From CAYULW01 sp964445815 (GTDB lineage Bacteria > Bacteroidota > Bacteroidia > Flavobacteriales_E > Vicingaceae), in contig CAYULW010000003.1 of NCBI GenBank assembly GCA_964445815.1, positions 248,001 through 312,000 of the forward strand: a stretch of DNA of 64,000 nt, written 5' to 3'. A program made the translations under genes and the position numbers. The first letter of the stretch is position 1, and the number at the start of each line of letters is the position of its first letter. Shown here one piece after another: positions 23,733-32,266 of this stretch. Below the pieces are notes generated by a model. It ran no database searches and was not told the DNA's origin. It worked only from the letters and a program-made list of their open reading frames with translations.

Positions 23733-24926
23733 TTAAAATGGATCAGACCATTTACTATCAGTATACAGGTTCTGCCCACTTAAGGTTTCGAGAAAAGCCA
23801 CTAAAGCATCTTTCTCTGTTTGAGTTAGATTAAGATTTTGTCCAGTTCCTACAGGAGGTCCCCCGGGACCACCGCCTCTCAATCGATTGTCCACATTTGT
23901 ATTCTGAGGATCTATCGTGATCTGGTTATAATGATCAACAACATCAGCAAGGGTAGTTAAACTGCCATCATGCATGAATTGACCATTAGGAGTGCCATTA
24001 CCATTAACGACATCCCTTAAGCTTGGTGCCCTTGTATTGGTAAGATCAAATGTAGAACTGCCAATTGTTGCAATAACATTATTGTTACCGCTATTGGGAT
24101 CAATATCAAATTCAGGAGCTCTATGGCAACCTTGACAACCAACTCCACCTTGTTGAGGGGGAGATAAAAACAATTGTTTACCTTGATTTTCCTCAGTAGT
24201 ATAATTCGTGAAATTGACATTCACATTTGCAGCTTGTGCTAAACCTTCATCAAACTTTGAATCGAAAGATTGTATGCTTCTGACAAATTGTGCTAAAGCT
24301 TCCTGAATTCTTGCCTCAGTTACTAAAGAATCACCATATACAAAAGTGAAAAACTCCTTGTAATAATCAATGGCCTGAAGTCTAGTCAATAAATCATTCA
24401 AGTCCGGATTCCCATTCTGACCGCTAAAACCCATCTCTGCGTGATCTTGAATGGGCATAGTCGTTTGTTCTTCAAGCGTATTTGCACGTTCATCCCAAAA
24501 GAACTTAGTCTCATCGGCGTAGCGGGCGTTGACCAGTCGCATAGAATGTCTTCCCGTTAATCCACCATTTACACCATCACTTTGTAGCTTATCATCTCCA
24601 AAGGCATGGCTTTGTTTATGGCAACTTCCGCAGGAGATGCTTCTGTCGATAGAGAGTTCCTTGTCATAAAAGAGTACCCGACCTAGAGTTGCTCCTTTAT
24701 CCGTAATAACATTATTACTTGTATTGTCTTTAGTAATGTAATTGGGAACAGTTTGAGCTGCATAATTATCCAATTGATTCAAGTTGATAACACCGGTAAA
24801 TTTGGCTTCTATTGCAGGATAGGAACTTGTCTGATTATTATTGTTATTGCCTGAATTGATAGTTTCCGAATCATCATCACTACAGGATAATATGATGATC
24901 AGTAGAAATGGAATGAATTTTTTCAT
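23733..24926 (-). CDS. Di-haem cytochrome c peroxidase family lipoprotein
   Basis: 397 residues. A lipoprotein signal peptide ends in ILSC (Cys15), followed by an acidic and Asn-rich linker. Two c-type haem sites are present: CGSCH (Cys99, Cys102, His103) and CQGCH (Cys264, Cys267, His268). QMFHDGS-like QFMHDGSLTTLADVVDHY in the second domain is typical of CcpA/MauG-type enzymes. It should act in the periplasm, reducing hydrogen peroxide or oxidising another substrate with electrons from a c-type cytochrome. No partner gene is adjacent. Confidence 0.9.
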   Translation of the reverse strand: MKKFIPFLLIIILSCSDDDSETINSGNNNNNQTSSYPAIEAKFTGVINLNQLDNYAAQTVPNYITKDNTSNNVITDKGATLGRVLFYDKELSIDRSISCGSCHKQSHAFGDDKLQSDGVNGGLTGRHSMRLVNARYADETKFFWDERANTLEEQTTMPIQDHAEMGFSGQNGNPDLNDLLTRLQAIDYYKEFFTFVYGDSLVTEARIQEALAQFVRSIQSFDSKFDEGLAQAANVNVNFTNYTTEENQGKQLFLSPPQQGGVGCQGCHRAPEFDIDPNSGNNNVIATIGSSTFDLTNTRAPSLRDVVNGNGTPNGQFMHDGSLTTLADVVDHYNQITIDPQNTNVDNRLRGGGPGGPPVGTGQNLNLTQTEKDALVAFLETLSGQNLYTDSKWSDPF

Positions 24927-24991
24927 TTGTATTGCTATTGTTTAATTCTTTGACGTAAAAAAATCGAGATTCTTGCGCAGGGTCAAAATTA

Positions 24992-25459
24992 TTATGGTCT
25001 TCTTGGTGGCCCTGGTCTAAATAATCGACCAAGATCATGGCTCAATTCTTCAAATGCTTGTTTTTGATCCTCATGACAAATCCCTCTTAAGCTCTCAAAA
25101 TGATTAATGTGTTCCCTTATAATGTCAATATGAAGCTCACTTAAAGCTTGGATTATGGAATCTTTATTGACCTTGGTATCAGTTAGACTTGTAAAGAGCC
25201 GTTCTCTTAAGATTAATCCCGATTGTTCTATTTCCTGAATTGTTGACCGATGCTCTTCAATAAGCTGTCGATAGTCGCTGATTTGTTGTGCATCAAAATT
25301 AAGACGTTCAATAATAATTTGATCTGGTTTTCCACCATGAACAGGCCCGAAACCTCTATGTGTCATGCCTCCTTGCTGGAAAAAGAGATAAGCTAAAGTA
25401 CCCAGATTAATAAGGATTAGAACAATGACCAGTAGGCTTAATAACTTGGTTTTTTCCAT
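24992..25459 (-). CDS. Membrane-anchored periplasmic Spy/CnrX-like sensor
   Basis: 155 residues. One N-terminal membrane anchor (about 7-28), then a mostly helical periplasmic domain (RLNFDAQQISDYRQLIEEHR, then LRERLFTSLTDTKV, and LRGICHEDQKQAFEEL). The pattern is that of Spy/CpxP and CnrX/ZraP-like helical hairpins, called heavy-metal sensors or chaperones. It follows the membrane protein gene after 2 bp and probably belongs to the ECF sigma operon. The signal sensed, metal or otherwise, is not shown by the sequence. Confidence 0.7.
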   Translation of the reverse strand: MEKTKLLSLLVIVLILINLGTLAYLFFQQGGMTHRGFGPVHGGKPDQIIIERLNFDAQQISDYRQLIEEHRSTIQEIEQSGLILRERLFTSLTDTKVNKDSIIQALSELHIDIIREHINHFESLRGICHEDQKQAFEELSHDLGRLFRPGPPRRP

Positions 25460-25461
25460 GC

Positions 25462-25737
25462 CTAGTAGAGGTAATTATTTTGAAACAGATTGAATGATCG
25501 TACAGACTGATCAGATAAATGCTGCTTTTTCGTTTGCTTTAGAAAATGAACGTTTAAATAAACCAAGCAAGCTAAACAGGCAGCTACTGCCAAAACATAT
25601 CTTAAAGGAATTATATTGGAATTAGATTTAAGGACTGTTTTGGATAACACTTTTTCTCTTATGCTTTCAGGAGCCTTAAGCCTCTTTTGTTGATCCAAAC
25701 TCGATAAGATGTCATCGATCAGGTATTCTTTGTTCAT
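25462..25737 (-). CDS. Small single-pass membrane protein, probable anti-sigma factor
   Basis: 91 residues. A charged cytoplasmic N-terminus (NKEYLIDDILSSLDQQKRLK) is followed by one membrane helix (about 47-66, LRYVLAVAACLACLVYLNVH). It is not recognisable as a known family, but gene order (ECF sigma, small membrane protein, periplasmic sensor, all co-oriented) resembles the CnrYXH type of regulation, in which the single-pass protein holds the sigma factor. The function is inferred from position. Confidence 0.55.
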   Translation of the reverse strand: MNKEYLIDDILSSLDQQKRLKAPESIREKVLSKTVLKSNSNIIPLRYVLAVAACLACLVYLNVHFLKQTKKQHLSDQSVRSFNLFQNNYLY

Positions 25738-25789
25738 AAGATTAGACGGTTAATATTCATTAGACGATAAATAATAAAATTACTTGCAT

Positions 25790-26302
25790 TTATAACTTCA
25801 GTTTATTGGCTATAATTTCTTTGAGATTTTTCTTTGCTCTAAAAATCAATGATTCCACACTTGATATTGATGTCTCCATAATCTCGGCAATTTCGGGGTT
25901 ACTCATGCCTTCCTCTTTAGAAAGGAGGAAGGCAGTTTTCTGTTTATCATTGAGTTGTTCAATACACTCTATAAGGAGCTTCATTTTCTCAGAACTTTCC
26001 AACAGTTGAGAGGGGTCTTTAACTAAAGCAGCTTTGAACCTCAAACTTTCTTCCGACTGATTGAAAAGATCATTTTTATGCCTTTTGGATTTTAGATAAT
26101 CTAAACAGGTATTTACTGTTATTCTATAAATCCATGTTTTTAATTGTGCTTCTTTTTTAAAATCATGATGTTTTTGAAACACTTTTATAAAAACATCTTG
26201 TGTCAAATCTTCGGCAATTTCTGTCCTTTTTACATATCGCATACAAAGCGTATATACCAAATCGACATGAGAATCGTATATAACTTTGAAGCTACTTGAC
26301 AT
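25790..26302 (-). CDS. ECF RNA polymerase sigma factor
   Basis: 170 residues. Sigma-2 region: VDLVYTLCMRYVKRTEIAEDLTQDVFIKVFQK. Sigma-4 region: LNDKQKTAFLLSKEEGMSNPEIAEIMETSISSVESLIFRAKKNL (helix-turn-helix). It has the short ECF layout without sigma-1 or sigma-3. It starts 11 bp after the Lrp gene's stop codon on the same strand, so the two may share a transcript. Candidate target promoters cannot be picked out. Confidence 0.93.
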   Translation of the reverse strand: MSSSFKVIYDSHVDLVYTLCMRYVKRTEIAEDLTQDVFIKVFQKHHDFKKEAQLKTWIYRITVNTCLDYLKSKRHKNDLFNQSEESLRFKAALVKDPSQLLESSEKMKLLIECIEQLNDKQKTAFLLSKEEGMSNPEIAEIMETSISSVESLIFRAKKNLKEIIANKLKL

Positions 26303-26313
26303 GAATAATGAAA

Positions 26314-26775
26314 CTAAGCAAGTGCAATTGAATTGGTGTGTTTTACAACTGAGAGCGAAAGGTATGTTTCCACTTTCCCAATGTTTGCCATTTCAAACAA
26401 CTTGGTTAGAATGAATTCTTTATAGCTCTCCATATTTTCGACCAGAATTTTAATAATAAAATCTGTATCTCCTGAGGTGTAGTGACACTCCATAACTTGA
26501 GGGATAGCTAAAACCTGATCGGTAAATTTATTCACAGTTTCTTTAGAGTGTTCCTTTAAACTGATATGTGCAAAGGCGTAGAGTTTCTTTCCCAACTTTT
26601 CAGCATCTACATTAGCAGAATATCCCGTTATGATTCCTGATTTTTCTAACTTTTTTATTCTTTCAAACGTGGGAGAAGCTGAAATGCCAATTTCTTGACT
26701 CAATTCTTTTATGGTTTTTCGTCCATTTTTTTGAAGAGCAACGAGGAGCTGAATATCAATTTTATCTATTTTCAT
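26314..26775 (-). CDS. Lrp/AsnC family transcriptional regulator (BkdR-like position)
   Basis: 153 residues. An N-terminal winged helix (IDIQLLVALQKNGRKTIKELSQEIGISASPTFERIKKLEKSGII, in part) and a C-terminal RAM ligand-binding domain (FAHISLKEHSKET, then VMECHYTSGDTDFIIKILV). It is divergent from the branched-chain dehydrogenase genes; in pseudomonads the Lrp relative BkdR activates bkd genes, so this could be the local regulator of 26892-30236. It may also be co-transcribed with the ECF operon downstream. Confidence 0.92.
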   Translation of the reverse strand: MKIDKIDIQLLVALQKNGRKTIKELSQEIGISASPTFERIKKLEKSGIITGYSANVDAEKLGKKLYAFAHISLKEHSKETVNKFTDQVLAIPQVMECHYTSGDTDFIIKILVENMESYKEFILTKLFEMANIGKVETYLSLSVVKHTNSIALA

Positions 26776-26805
26776 AGAAAAAAATTCTTTTATATGCTAA
26801 AATAA

Positions 26806-26832
26806 AGAATAATATTCTAAATATTAATATTT
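26806..26832. promoter_or_regulatory. Palindromes between lrp and bkd: candidate Lrp operators
   Basis: AGAAT-AAT-ATTCT (26806-26818) and the 14-bp perfect palindrome AAATATTAATATTT (26819-26832) adjoin each other in the 116-bp divergent region. A weak TAnnTTTG-like box (TACTTTTA) lies closer to the bkd start. Binding by the Lrp protein is inferred from position and AT-rich dyad symmetry. Confidence 0.45.
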
Positions 26833-26891
26833 TATTAGTTTAAATATTAAGTAGCACATACTTTTAACTCTTTGAATAGAAAATAAGTCTC

Positions 26892-28154
26892 ATGATTGAA
26901 ATCAAATTACCCAAGTTAGGAGAGAGCATAAGTGAAGCTACAGTTTTGAGATGGCTTAAAAATAAGGGAGAGAGCGTTGAGAAAGATGAACCTATTCTTG
27001 AAGTAGCAACAGATAAGGTCGATTCAGAAATTGCTGCCCCGGATAGTGGTGTTCTTACTGAAGTTTTCGCTGAGGAAGGACAAGTGGTAGCTGTTGGAGA
27101 AATCATTGCGAAACTAAGTGCTTCATCAGGAGATTCACAACCGGATCAAAAGCTTGAAAGTGAAATAGAAAAAGAGGTATCAAGACCTCAGACTGAGGAA
27201 TCTATAGAGCGAATATTTTCGAAAGCTTCGAAGCGGTTTGATTCCAATGGTCGCTTTTATTCGCCTTTAGTTAGAAGTATAGCACAATCAGAGAATTTGA
27301 GTTTAGAGGACCTTGAACAGGTAAAAGGTTCAGGAAAAGATGGCAGGGTGCTAAAGTCAGATGTACTGAATTATGTAAATAGCAGAGGTGTCACATCTTC
27401 TCCACAGATTGTGCAAGGTGCATCATCTTCGATTTATAATGGGAGACATGAAGTGATTGAAATGGATCGCATGCGGAGCATGATCGCTGATCATATGGTG
27501 CACTCAAAGCATACGGCACCACATGTGACCTCTTATGTGGAAGCTGATGTCACCCCTATTGTAGAGTGGCGAGAAGCGAACAAGGAGGCGTTCCAAAAAA
27601 AGCACGGTCAAAAAATCACGTTTACTCCCATTTTTGTAGAAGCAGTGGTAGAGGCATTGAGAGAGTTCCCATTGATTAATGTATCGGTTGATGGCAATAA
27701 GATCATTGTGAAGAAAGACATGCACATTGGATTGGCGACAGCTTTGCCCAATGGCAATCTGATTGTGCCTGTGATTAAAAATGCTGATCAGAAAAATCTG
27801 CTTGGATTAACCTCAGATGTCAACGACTTAGTCAATAAGGCAAGAACAAATCAACTCAAAGCAGATGAGATTCAAGGTTCTACCTTCACAATAAGTAATG
27901 TGGGCACATTTAGAAACATTATGGGAACACCAATCATTAATCAACCGGAGGTGGCCATTTTAGCTACGGGAGCCATTCGAAAACGGCCGGTAGTGGTGGA
28001 AACGGAGTACGGTGACATGATCGCCATCAGGCACATGATGTACCTTTCATTGTCCTATGACCACAGGGTAGTGGATGGCAATTTGGGAGGTTCTTTCTTA
28101 GCTCGGATTGGAGATCACTTAGAGGCTTTTGATAAAAGCAGAGGCATTGGTTAA
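26892..28154 (+). CDS. Branched-chain 2-oxoacid dehydrogenase E2 (dihydrolipoamide acyltransferase)
   Basis: 420 residues. An N-terminal lipoyl domain with the attachment lysine Lys42 in ATDKVDSE, a peripheral-subunit-binding domain (about 113-155, YSPLVRSIAQSENLSLEDL), and a catalytic domain with the CAT-type SYDHRVVDG His near the C-terminus. E2 transfers the acyl group from E1 to CoA. The neighbouring fused E1 marks it as the 2-oxoacid complex of the branched-chain type rather than pyruvate or 2-oxoglutarate dehydrogenase, although substrate choice is not proved. E3 is not in the window. Confidence 0.88.
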   Translation: MIEIKLPKLGESISEATVLRWLKNKGESVEKDEPILEVATDKVDSEIAAPDSGVLTEVFAEEGQVVAVGEIIAKLSASSGDSQPDQKLESEIEKEVSRPQTEESIERIFSKASKRFDSNGRFYSPLVRSIAQSENLSLEDLEQVKGSGKDGRVLKSDVLNYVNSRGVTSSPQIVQGASSSIYNGRHEVIEMDRMRSMIADHMVHSKHTAPHVTSYVEADVTPIVEWREANKEAFQKKHGQKITFTPIFVEAVVEALREFPLINVSVDGNKIIVKKDMHIGLATALPNGNLIVPVIKNADQKNLLGLTSDVNDLVNKARTNQLKADEIQGSTFTISNVGTFRNIMGTPIINQPEVAILATGAIRKRPVVVETEYGDMIAIRHMMYLSLSYDHRVVDGNLGGSFLARIGDHLEAFDKSRGIG

Positions 28155-28184
28155 TGCTTAATGGTTTAGATTAAGAAACAGGTT

Positions 28185-30236
28185 ATGAAAAAAATAGGGA
28201 AAGAAACATTAAAGAAAGCATTTGGCTTTATGGCGACTGCAAAAGCCATGACAGAACATTATGAAGCGAATTTCAAAGTAGTTTCTAAATATGTACATGC
28301 GACTTCCAGAGGGCACGAAGCTATACAGTTAGCGGTAGCCATGCAATTAAAACATTTTGACTATGCTTACCCCTATTATAGAGATGATTCTTTTTTGTTG
28401 GGTATAGGCATGCAGCCTTACGACTTAATGTTGCAGTTAATGGCCAAAAAAGACGACCCTTTTTCCGGAGGCAGAACGTATTACTCTCATCCGAGCCTAA
28501 AAGATGACGATAAAGTTAAGATTCCGCATCAGTCTTCCGCAACAGGAATGCAGGCCATCCCTGCTACAGGCGCTGCCATGGGTATGCAATATAAAGAACA
28601 ATTAAAATTAGATCAAGGAAATGATCCATTGGTCGTTTGCTCTTTAGGAGATGCTTCGGTAACAGAAGGAGAGGTTGCAGAAGCTTTTCAAATGGCAGCG
28701 TTAAGACAGTTACCAATCTTGTACTTGATTCAGGATAATGAATGGGATATTTCTGCCAACTCTAAAGAAACGAGAGCTCAAAATGCATATGAATACATTA
28801 AAGGCTTTCATGGAATAGAAGCTTTTTCTATTGATGGTAGTGACTTTGAAGAATCTTTTGAAACTGCTTTAAGAGCAATTGATATCATTAGAAAAGAAAG
28901 GAGACCTGTTTTATTACATGCAAAAGTCCCTTTGTTAAATCATCATACCTCCGGCGTGAGAATGGAATGGTATCGAGATGATTTGGATGAGCAAAAGTTA
29001 AGGGATCCTTATCCCAAAATGAAAGCACTCTTGAAGAAAGAGGGCATTTCTGATAAAGAGATTAATAAGATAGAAGCGTCAGCTGTAAGTGTGGTTAAAG
29101 AGCATTATGATAAAGCCCTTGCAGCAGAAGATCCACAACCTGAGGATTTATTTACGCATGATTATGCACCTACACCCATTGTAGAAGAAAAAGGAGAGCG
29201 TGTACCTGAAAATGCCGAAGAAGTGGTGATGGTAGATTGTGCATTGCATGCCGTAGAAGAGTTGATGAAGAACAACAAAGAATGTTTATTGTATGGTCAA
29301 GATGTAGGAGCCAGGCTAGGAGGTGTTTTTAGAGAAGCTGCAACCTTGGCTCAGAAATTTGGTGATGAGCGTGTATTCAATACACCAATACAAGAGGCAT
29401 TCATAGTCGGTTCTACAGTAGGTATGGCTGCAGTTGGTTTAAAGCCAATTGTAGAAGTACAGTTTGCGGATTATATTTTTCCGGGCATTAATCAGTTGTA
29501 TACAGAGTTGAGCAGAGCTCACTACTTGACCAATGGAAAGTACACGTCTGATATGATTCTTAGGGTGCCTATTGGTGCATACGGTAGTGGAGGACCCTAC
29601 CATTCTTCCAGTGTAGAAACTATAATTGCGAATATTAAAGGCATAAAAGTCGCTTATCCTTCAAACGGTGCAGATTTAAAAGGATTGATGAAGGCCGCTT
29701 ATCATGATCCCAATCCGATTGTGATTTTTGAACATAAAGGATTGTATTGGAGTAAGGTACCCGGAACTCTGGCAGCTAAAACCAAAGAGCCGGCAGAGGA
29801 TTATATCCTACCTTTTGGAAAAGCCAACATTGTTTTAGAAGCCAAACAGGAATGTATAGATGCAGAACAATCGGTTTCTATTATTACTTATGGCATGGGT
29901 GTACATTGGGCCTTGAATGCAGCCAAATCTTTTGAAGGTAAGGTAGAGATCGTTGATTTAAGAACCTTAAATCCATTGGATAAGAAGACCATCTTTGATT
30001 CAGTTCAAAGACATAATAAATGTATGGTGTTGACAGAAGATTGCCTGGAAAACTCTTTTGCTCGAAACTTAGCAGGTTTGATTCAAGAACATTGTTTCAC
30101 AGATCTTGATGCTCCGGTTAAAGTGATAGGTTCTGAGAGTATGCCTGCTATACCATTGAATTCAACTTTGGAGCAAACAATGATTCCAAACACTGAAATT
30201 GTAAAACAAAAGATAAAAGAGCTGCTGGAGTTTTAA
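28185..30236 (+). CDS. Fused alpha/beta E1 of branched-chain 2-oxoacid dehydrogenase
   Basis: 683 residues. The N-terminal ~330 form the E1-alpha thiamine pyrophosphate domain (TSRGHEAIQLAVAMQL, GDASVTEGEVAEAFQ, then QDNEWDIS). The remainder is E1-beta (LLYGQDVGARLGGVFREAAT, NTPIQEAFIVGSTVGMAA, VEVQFADYIFPGINQ), ending in the transketolase C-terminal domain. In most bacteria these are two genes. The fusion guarantees equal subunit amounts. The complex decarboxylates 2-oxo acids from Val, Leu and Ile, giving branched acyl-CoA starters for iso-fatty acids common in Bacteroidota. Its TAA stop overlaps the stop of the convergent aminotransferase. Confidence 0.9.
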   Translation: MKKIGKETLKKAFGFMATAKAMTEHYEANFKVVSKYVHATSRGHEAIQLAVAMQLKHFDYAYPYYRDDSFLLGIGMQPYDLMLQLMAKKDDPFSGGRTYYSHPSLKDDDKVKIPHQSSATGMQAIPATGAAMGMQYKEQLKLDQGNDPLVVCSLGDASVTEGEVAEAFQMAALRQLPILYLIQDNEWDISANSKETRAQNAYEYIKGFHGIEAFSIDGSDFEESFETALRAIDIIRKERRPVLLHAKVPLLNHHTSGVRMEWYRDDLDEQKLRDPYPKMKALLKKEGISDKEINKIEASAVSVVKEHYDKALAAEDPQPEDLFTHDYAPTPIVEEKGERVPENAEEVVMVDCALHAVEELMKNNKECLLYGQDVGARLGGVFREAATLAQKFGDERVFNTPIQEAFIVGSTVGMAAVGLKPIVEVQFADYIFPGINQLYTELSRAHYLTNGKYTSDMILRVPIGAYGSGGPYHSSSVETIIANIKGIKVAYPSNGADLKGLMKAAYHDPNPIVIFEHKGLYWSKVPGTLAAKTKEPAEDYILPFGKANIVLEAKQECIDAEQSVSIITYGMGVHWALNAAKSFEGKVEIVDLRTLNPLDKKTIFDSVQRHNKCMVLTEDCLENSFARNLAGLIQEHCFTDLDAPVKVIGSESMPAIPLNSTLEQTMIPNTEIVKQKIKELLEF

Positions 30237-31339
30237 TTGAGCATTTTTAGGAATACTTCCCAAAATCGTTCATTAGCTTCTTTAGTTCCAATGGTCAGTC
30301 TAATACATCCGGGAGCACCGAAATTATCACCGGGTCTAACCATCACACCTTCGTCTAACATTTTTGAGGTGAGTTCTAAAGAAGGAATTGGCGATTGAAA
30401 TAGAATAAAATTACCCTGACTCGGCCAATAAGTAATTCCATGTTTATCAAACTGTTCATACAACCACCGTTTACCTTCCCAGACCATTTTTTGTGATTGC
30501 TCCACATGTTCAGTGTCTTTCAAAGCTTCATAAGCTGCAATAGTCGGTAAAGTACCAATCCTAAACGGTCGAAAAATCTTATTCAGGTATTCTCCAATCT
30601 GAGGTGTTGTGATGCCATAACCAACCCTCAAACCGGCTAGGCCATATATCTTTGAGAAAGTATGCAAAACGATCATGTTTTTACCCTTTTTGATGTAGTC
30701 AATCCCAAAAGGAAAATCATCTGCATCTACAAAATGGAAATACACTTCATCGTAAACAACAATAACGTGATCAGGTATAGTGTCCAAAAGTCGATCAAGC
30801 TCAGTTTTGTTAATGTATGTTCCCGTTGGATTATTGGGATTCGTTAAAAATATCAATGCTGTATTCTCATTGATGGCTTCAATGATTCCATCAACATTTA
30901 AGGAGTAATTAGGTAATTCAAGTGGAATATCAATGACTTTCCCACCCTCCAGTTCAACTATATTTTTATAGGGAGAGAAAGTGGGAGAACTGATAATACA
31001 TTCACTTCCTACACTCACCAAACCTCTGCAAATGATCTCTAAAACCTCAACACCACTATTGGCCGTTATAAATTGTCCGCTTTTAAGCTCATGATTGTAA
31101 TGCTCTTCTAATACATCTTGAAATTGAAAATCATCATAGAAGTCATATTCATAAACTCCTTCAATTGCTTTTTGTAAAGCTTCTTTAGCCTTTGGAGATG
31201 CACCCAATAGATTCTCATTAGAAGAAAGCTTGAAGAACTTCTCCCAATTGGTTTTATTAGGTGTGGGCTTTCTTAATTGAAATCGGGTTGCTTTTTGTAT
31301 ATGAGCCTTAAATAAAGGGTGTTCTGAATGCTGATTCAT
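30233..31339 (-). CDS. HisC-like PLP-dependent aminotransferase (fold type I)
   Basis: 368 residues. The PLP lysine is Lys230 in HTFSKIYGLAGLRVGYG, with LSSNENLLGASPKA near the N-terminus and FLTNPNNPTGT in the middle, the classical class I/II pattern of histidinol-phosphate aminotransferases. There are no other his genes nearby, so it could equally serve aromatic or other amino acids (HisC relatives are often broad). It is convergent with bkd E1 with a 4-bp overlap. Confidence 0.85.
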   Translation of the reverse strand: MNQHSEHPLFKAHIQKATRFQLRKPTPNKTNWEKFFKLSSNENLLGASPKAKEALQKAIEGVYEYDFYDDFQFQDVLEEHYNHELKSGQFITANSGVEVLEIICRGLVSVGSECIISSPTFSPYKNIVELEGGKVIDIPLELPNYSLNVDGIIEAINENTALIFLTNPNNPTGTYINKTELDRLLDTIPDHVIVVYDEVYFHFVDADDFPFGIDYIKKGKNMIVLHTFSKIYGLAGLRVGYGITTPQIGEYLNKIFRPFRIGTLPTIAAYEALKDTEHVEQSQKMVWEGKRWLYEQFDKHGITYWPSQGNFILFQSPIPSLELTSKMLDEGVMVRPGDNFGAPGCIRLTIGTKEANERFWEVFLKMLN

Positions 31340-31504
31340 TAAAAAGAAGTTTGAAGCCTTAAAATTAAGGAAAACGCTCTCTTTTCTTTGTTTTGTGGCT
31401 AAAGAGTAAATAATTTAAATCGGGAAAACAATTCGGATTTTTCTAATGAGAGTGAAATGTCAACAAGAAGTTATTTTGAAATTTTTGACTGGCTATAATT
31501 GCCT

Positions 31505-32266
31505 CTAGTTAAAGTCCATCCATTTCTTAAACTCACTGGCTTTTTCTCTGCTAACAACAATTTTTTGTTCCGTTTCAGGGCGAAGCTTAACCAATACTTT
31601 TGATTTATCATACATTAAAGCACTTTCAATGGCTTCAATATTGGCAATGCATTGACGGTTAAGCCTAAAAAACAGTTCAGGGTCAATCTGATTTTCAATT
31701 TCATCTAATGGTTTGTCATAGATAAAACGACGACCATCCAATGCGATTAACTTCACAGTACCATGATCTAAAATCCAATATGCAATTTCTTGACTTTTTA
31801 AACTTAATAGTTGATCTCTGTGTCTGATTAAGAATCGTGATTTAAATTGTTTCTTTTCGGGTTCTATTTCCCTTATCACTGATAGAATATCGACCGGCAA
31901 ACTTGATCGGTTTTTTAAATTCCTCCATTTGTTAAGGGCCTTTTTCAAATGTGTCTCATCTACCGGTTTTAATAAATAATCTATGCTATTTACTTCAAAG
32001 GCTTTTAAAGCGTATTCATCATAAGCCGTTGTAAAGATAATAGGCGTAGTGATCTCAACATGATCAAAAATTTCAAAACTCAGTCCATCTGCCAATTGAA
32101 TGTCCATAAAGATAAGATCCGGATCTTTCTCTTTCTCGAAAAAGTCTATGGCGCTTTTCACTGTATCAAAAACGTCTATAATTATAGCGTCCGGCATATT
32201 GGATTCAATCAATCGCTGTAGCCTTCGATAAGCCGGAGCCTCATCTTCAATGATTAGAATATTCAT
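31505..32266 (-). CDS. LytTR-type response regulator
   Basis: 253 residues. A receiver domain with Asp55 as phosphoacceptor (LIFMDIQLADG) and the invariant Lys in LLKPVDETHLKKAL, then a LytTR DNA-binding domain (about 145-250, SRFLIRHRDQLLSLKSQEI, FFRLNRQCIANIEAIES). Its start overlaps the end of the kinase gene by 4 bp, so the pair is translated together. Targets may include the divergent outer-membrane receptor at 33500. Confidence 0.93.
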   Translation of the reverse strand: MNILIIEDEAPAYRRLQRLIESNMPDAIIIDVFDTVKSAIDFFEKEKDPDLIFMDIQLADGLSFEIFDHVEITTPIIFTTAYDEYALKAFEVNSIDYLLKPVDETHLKKALNKWRNLKNRSSLPVDILSVIREIEPEKKQFKSRFLIRHRDQLLSLKSQEIAYWILDHGTVKLIALDGRRFIYDKPLDEIENQIDPELFFRLNRQCIANIEAIESALMYDKSKVLVKLRPETEQKIVVSREKASEFKKWMDFN

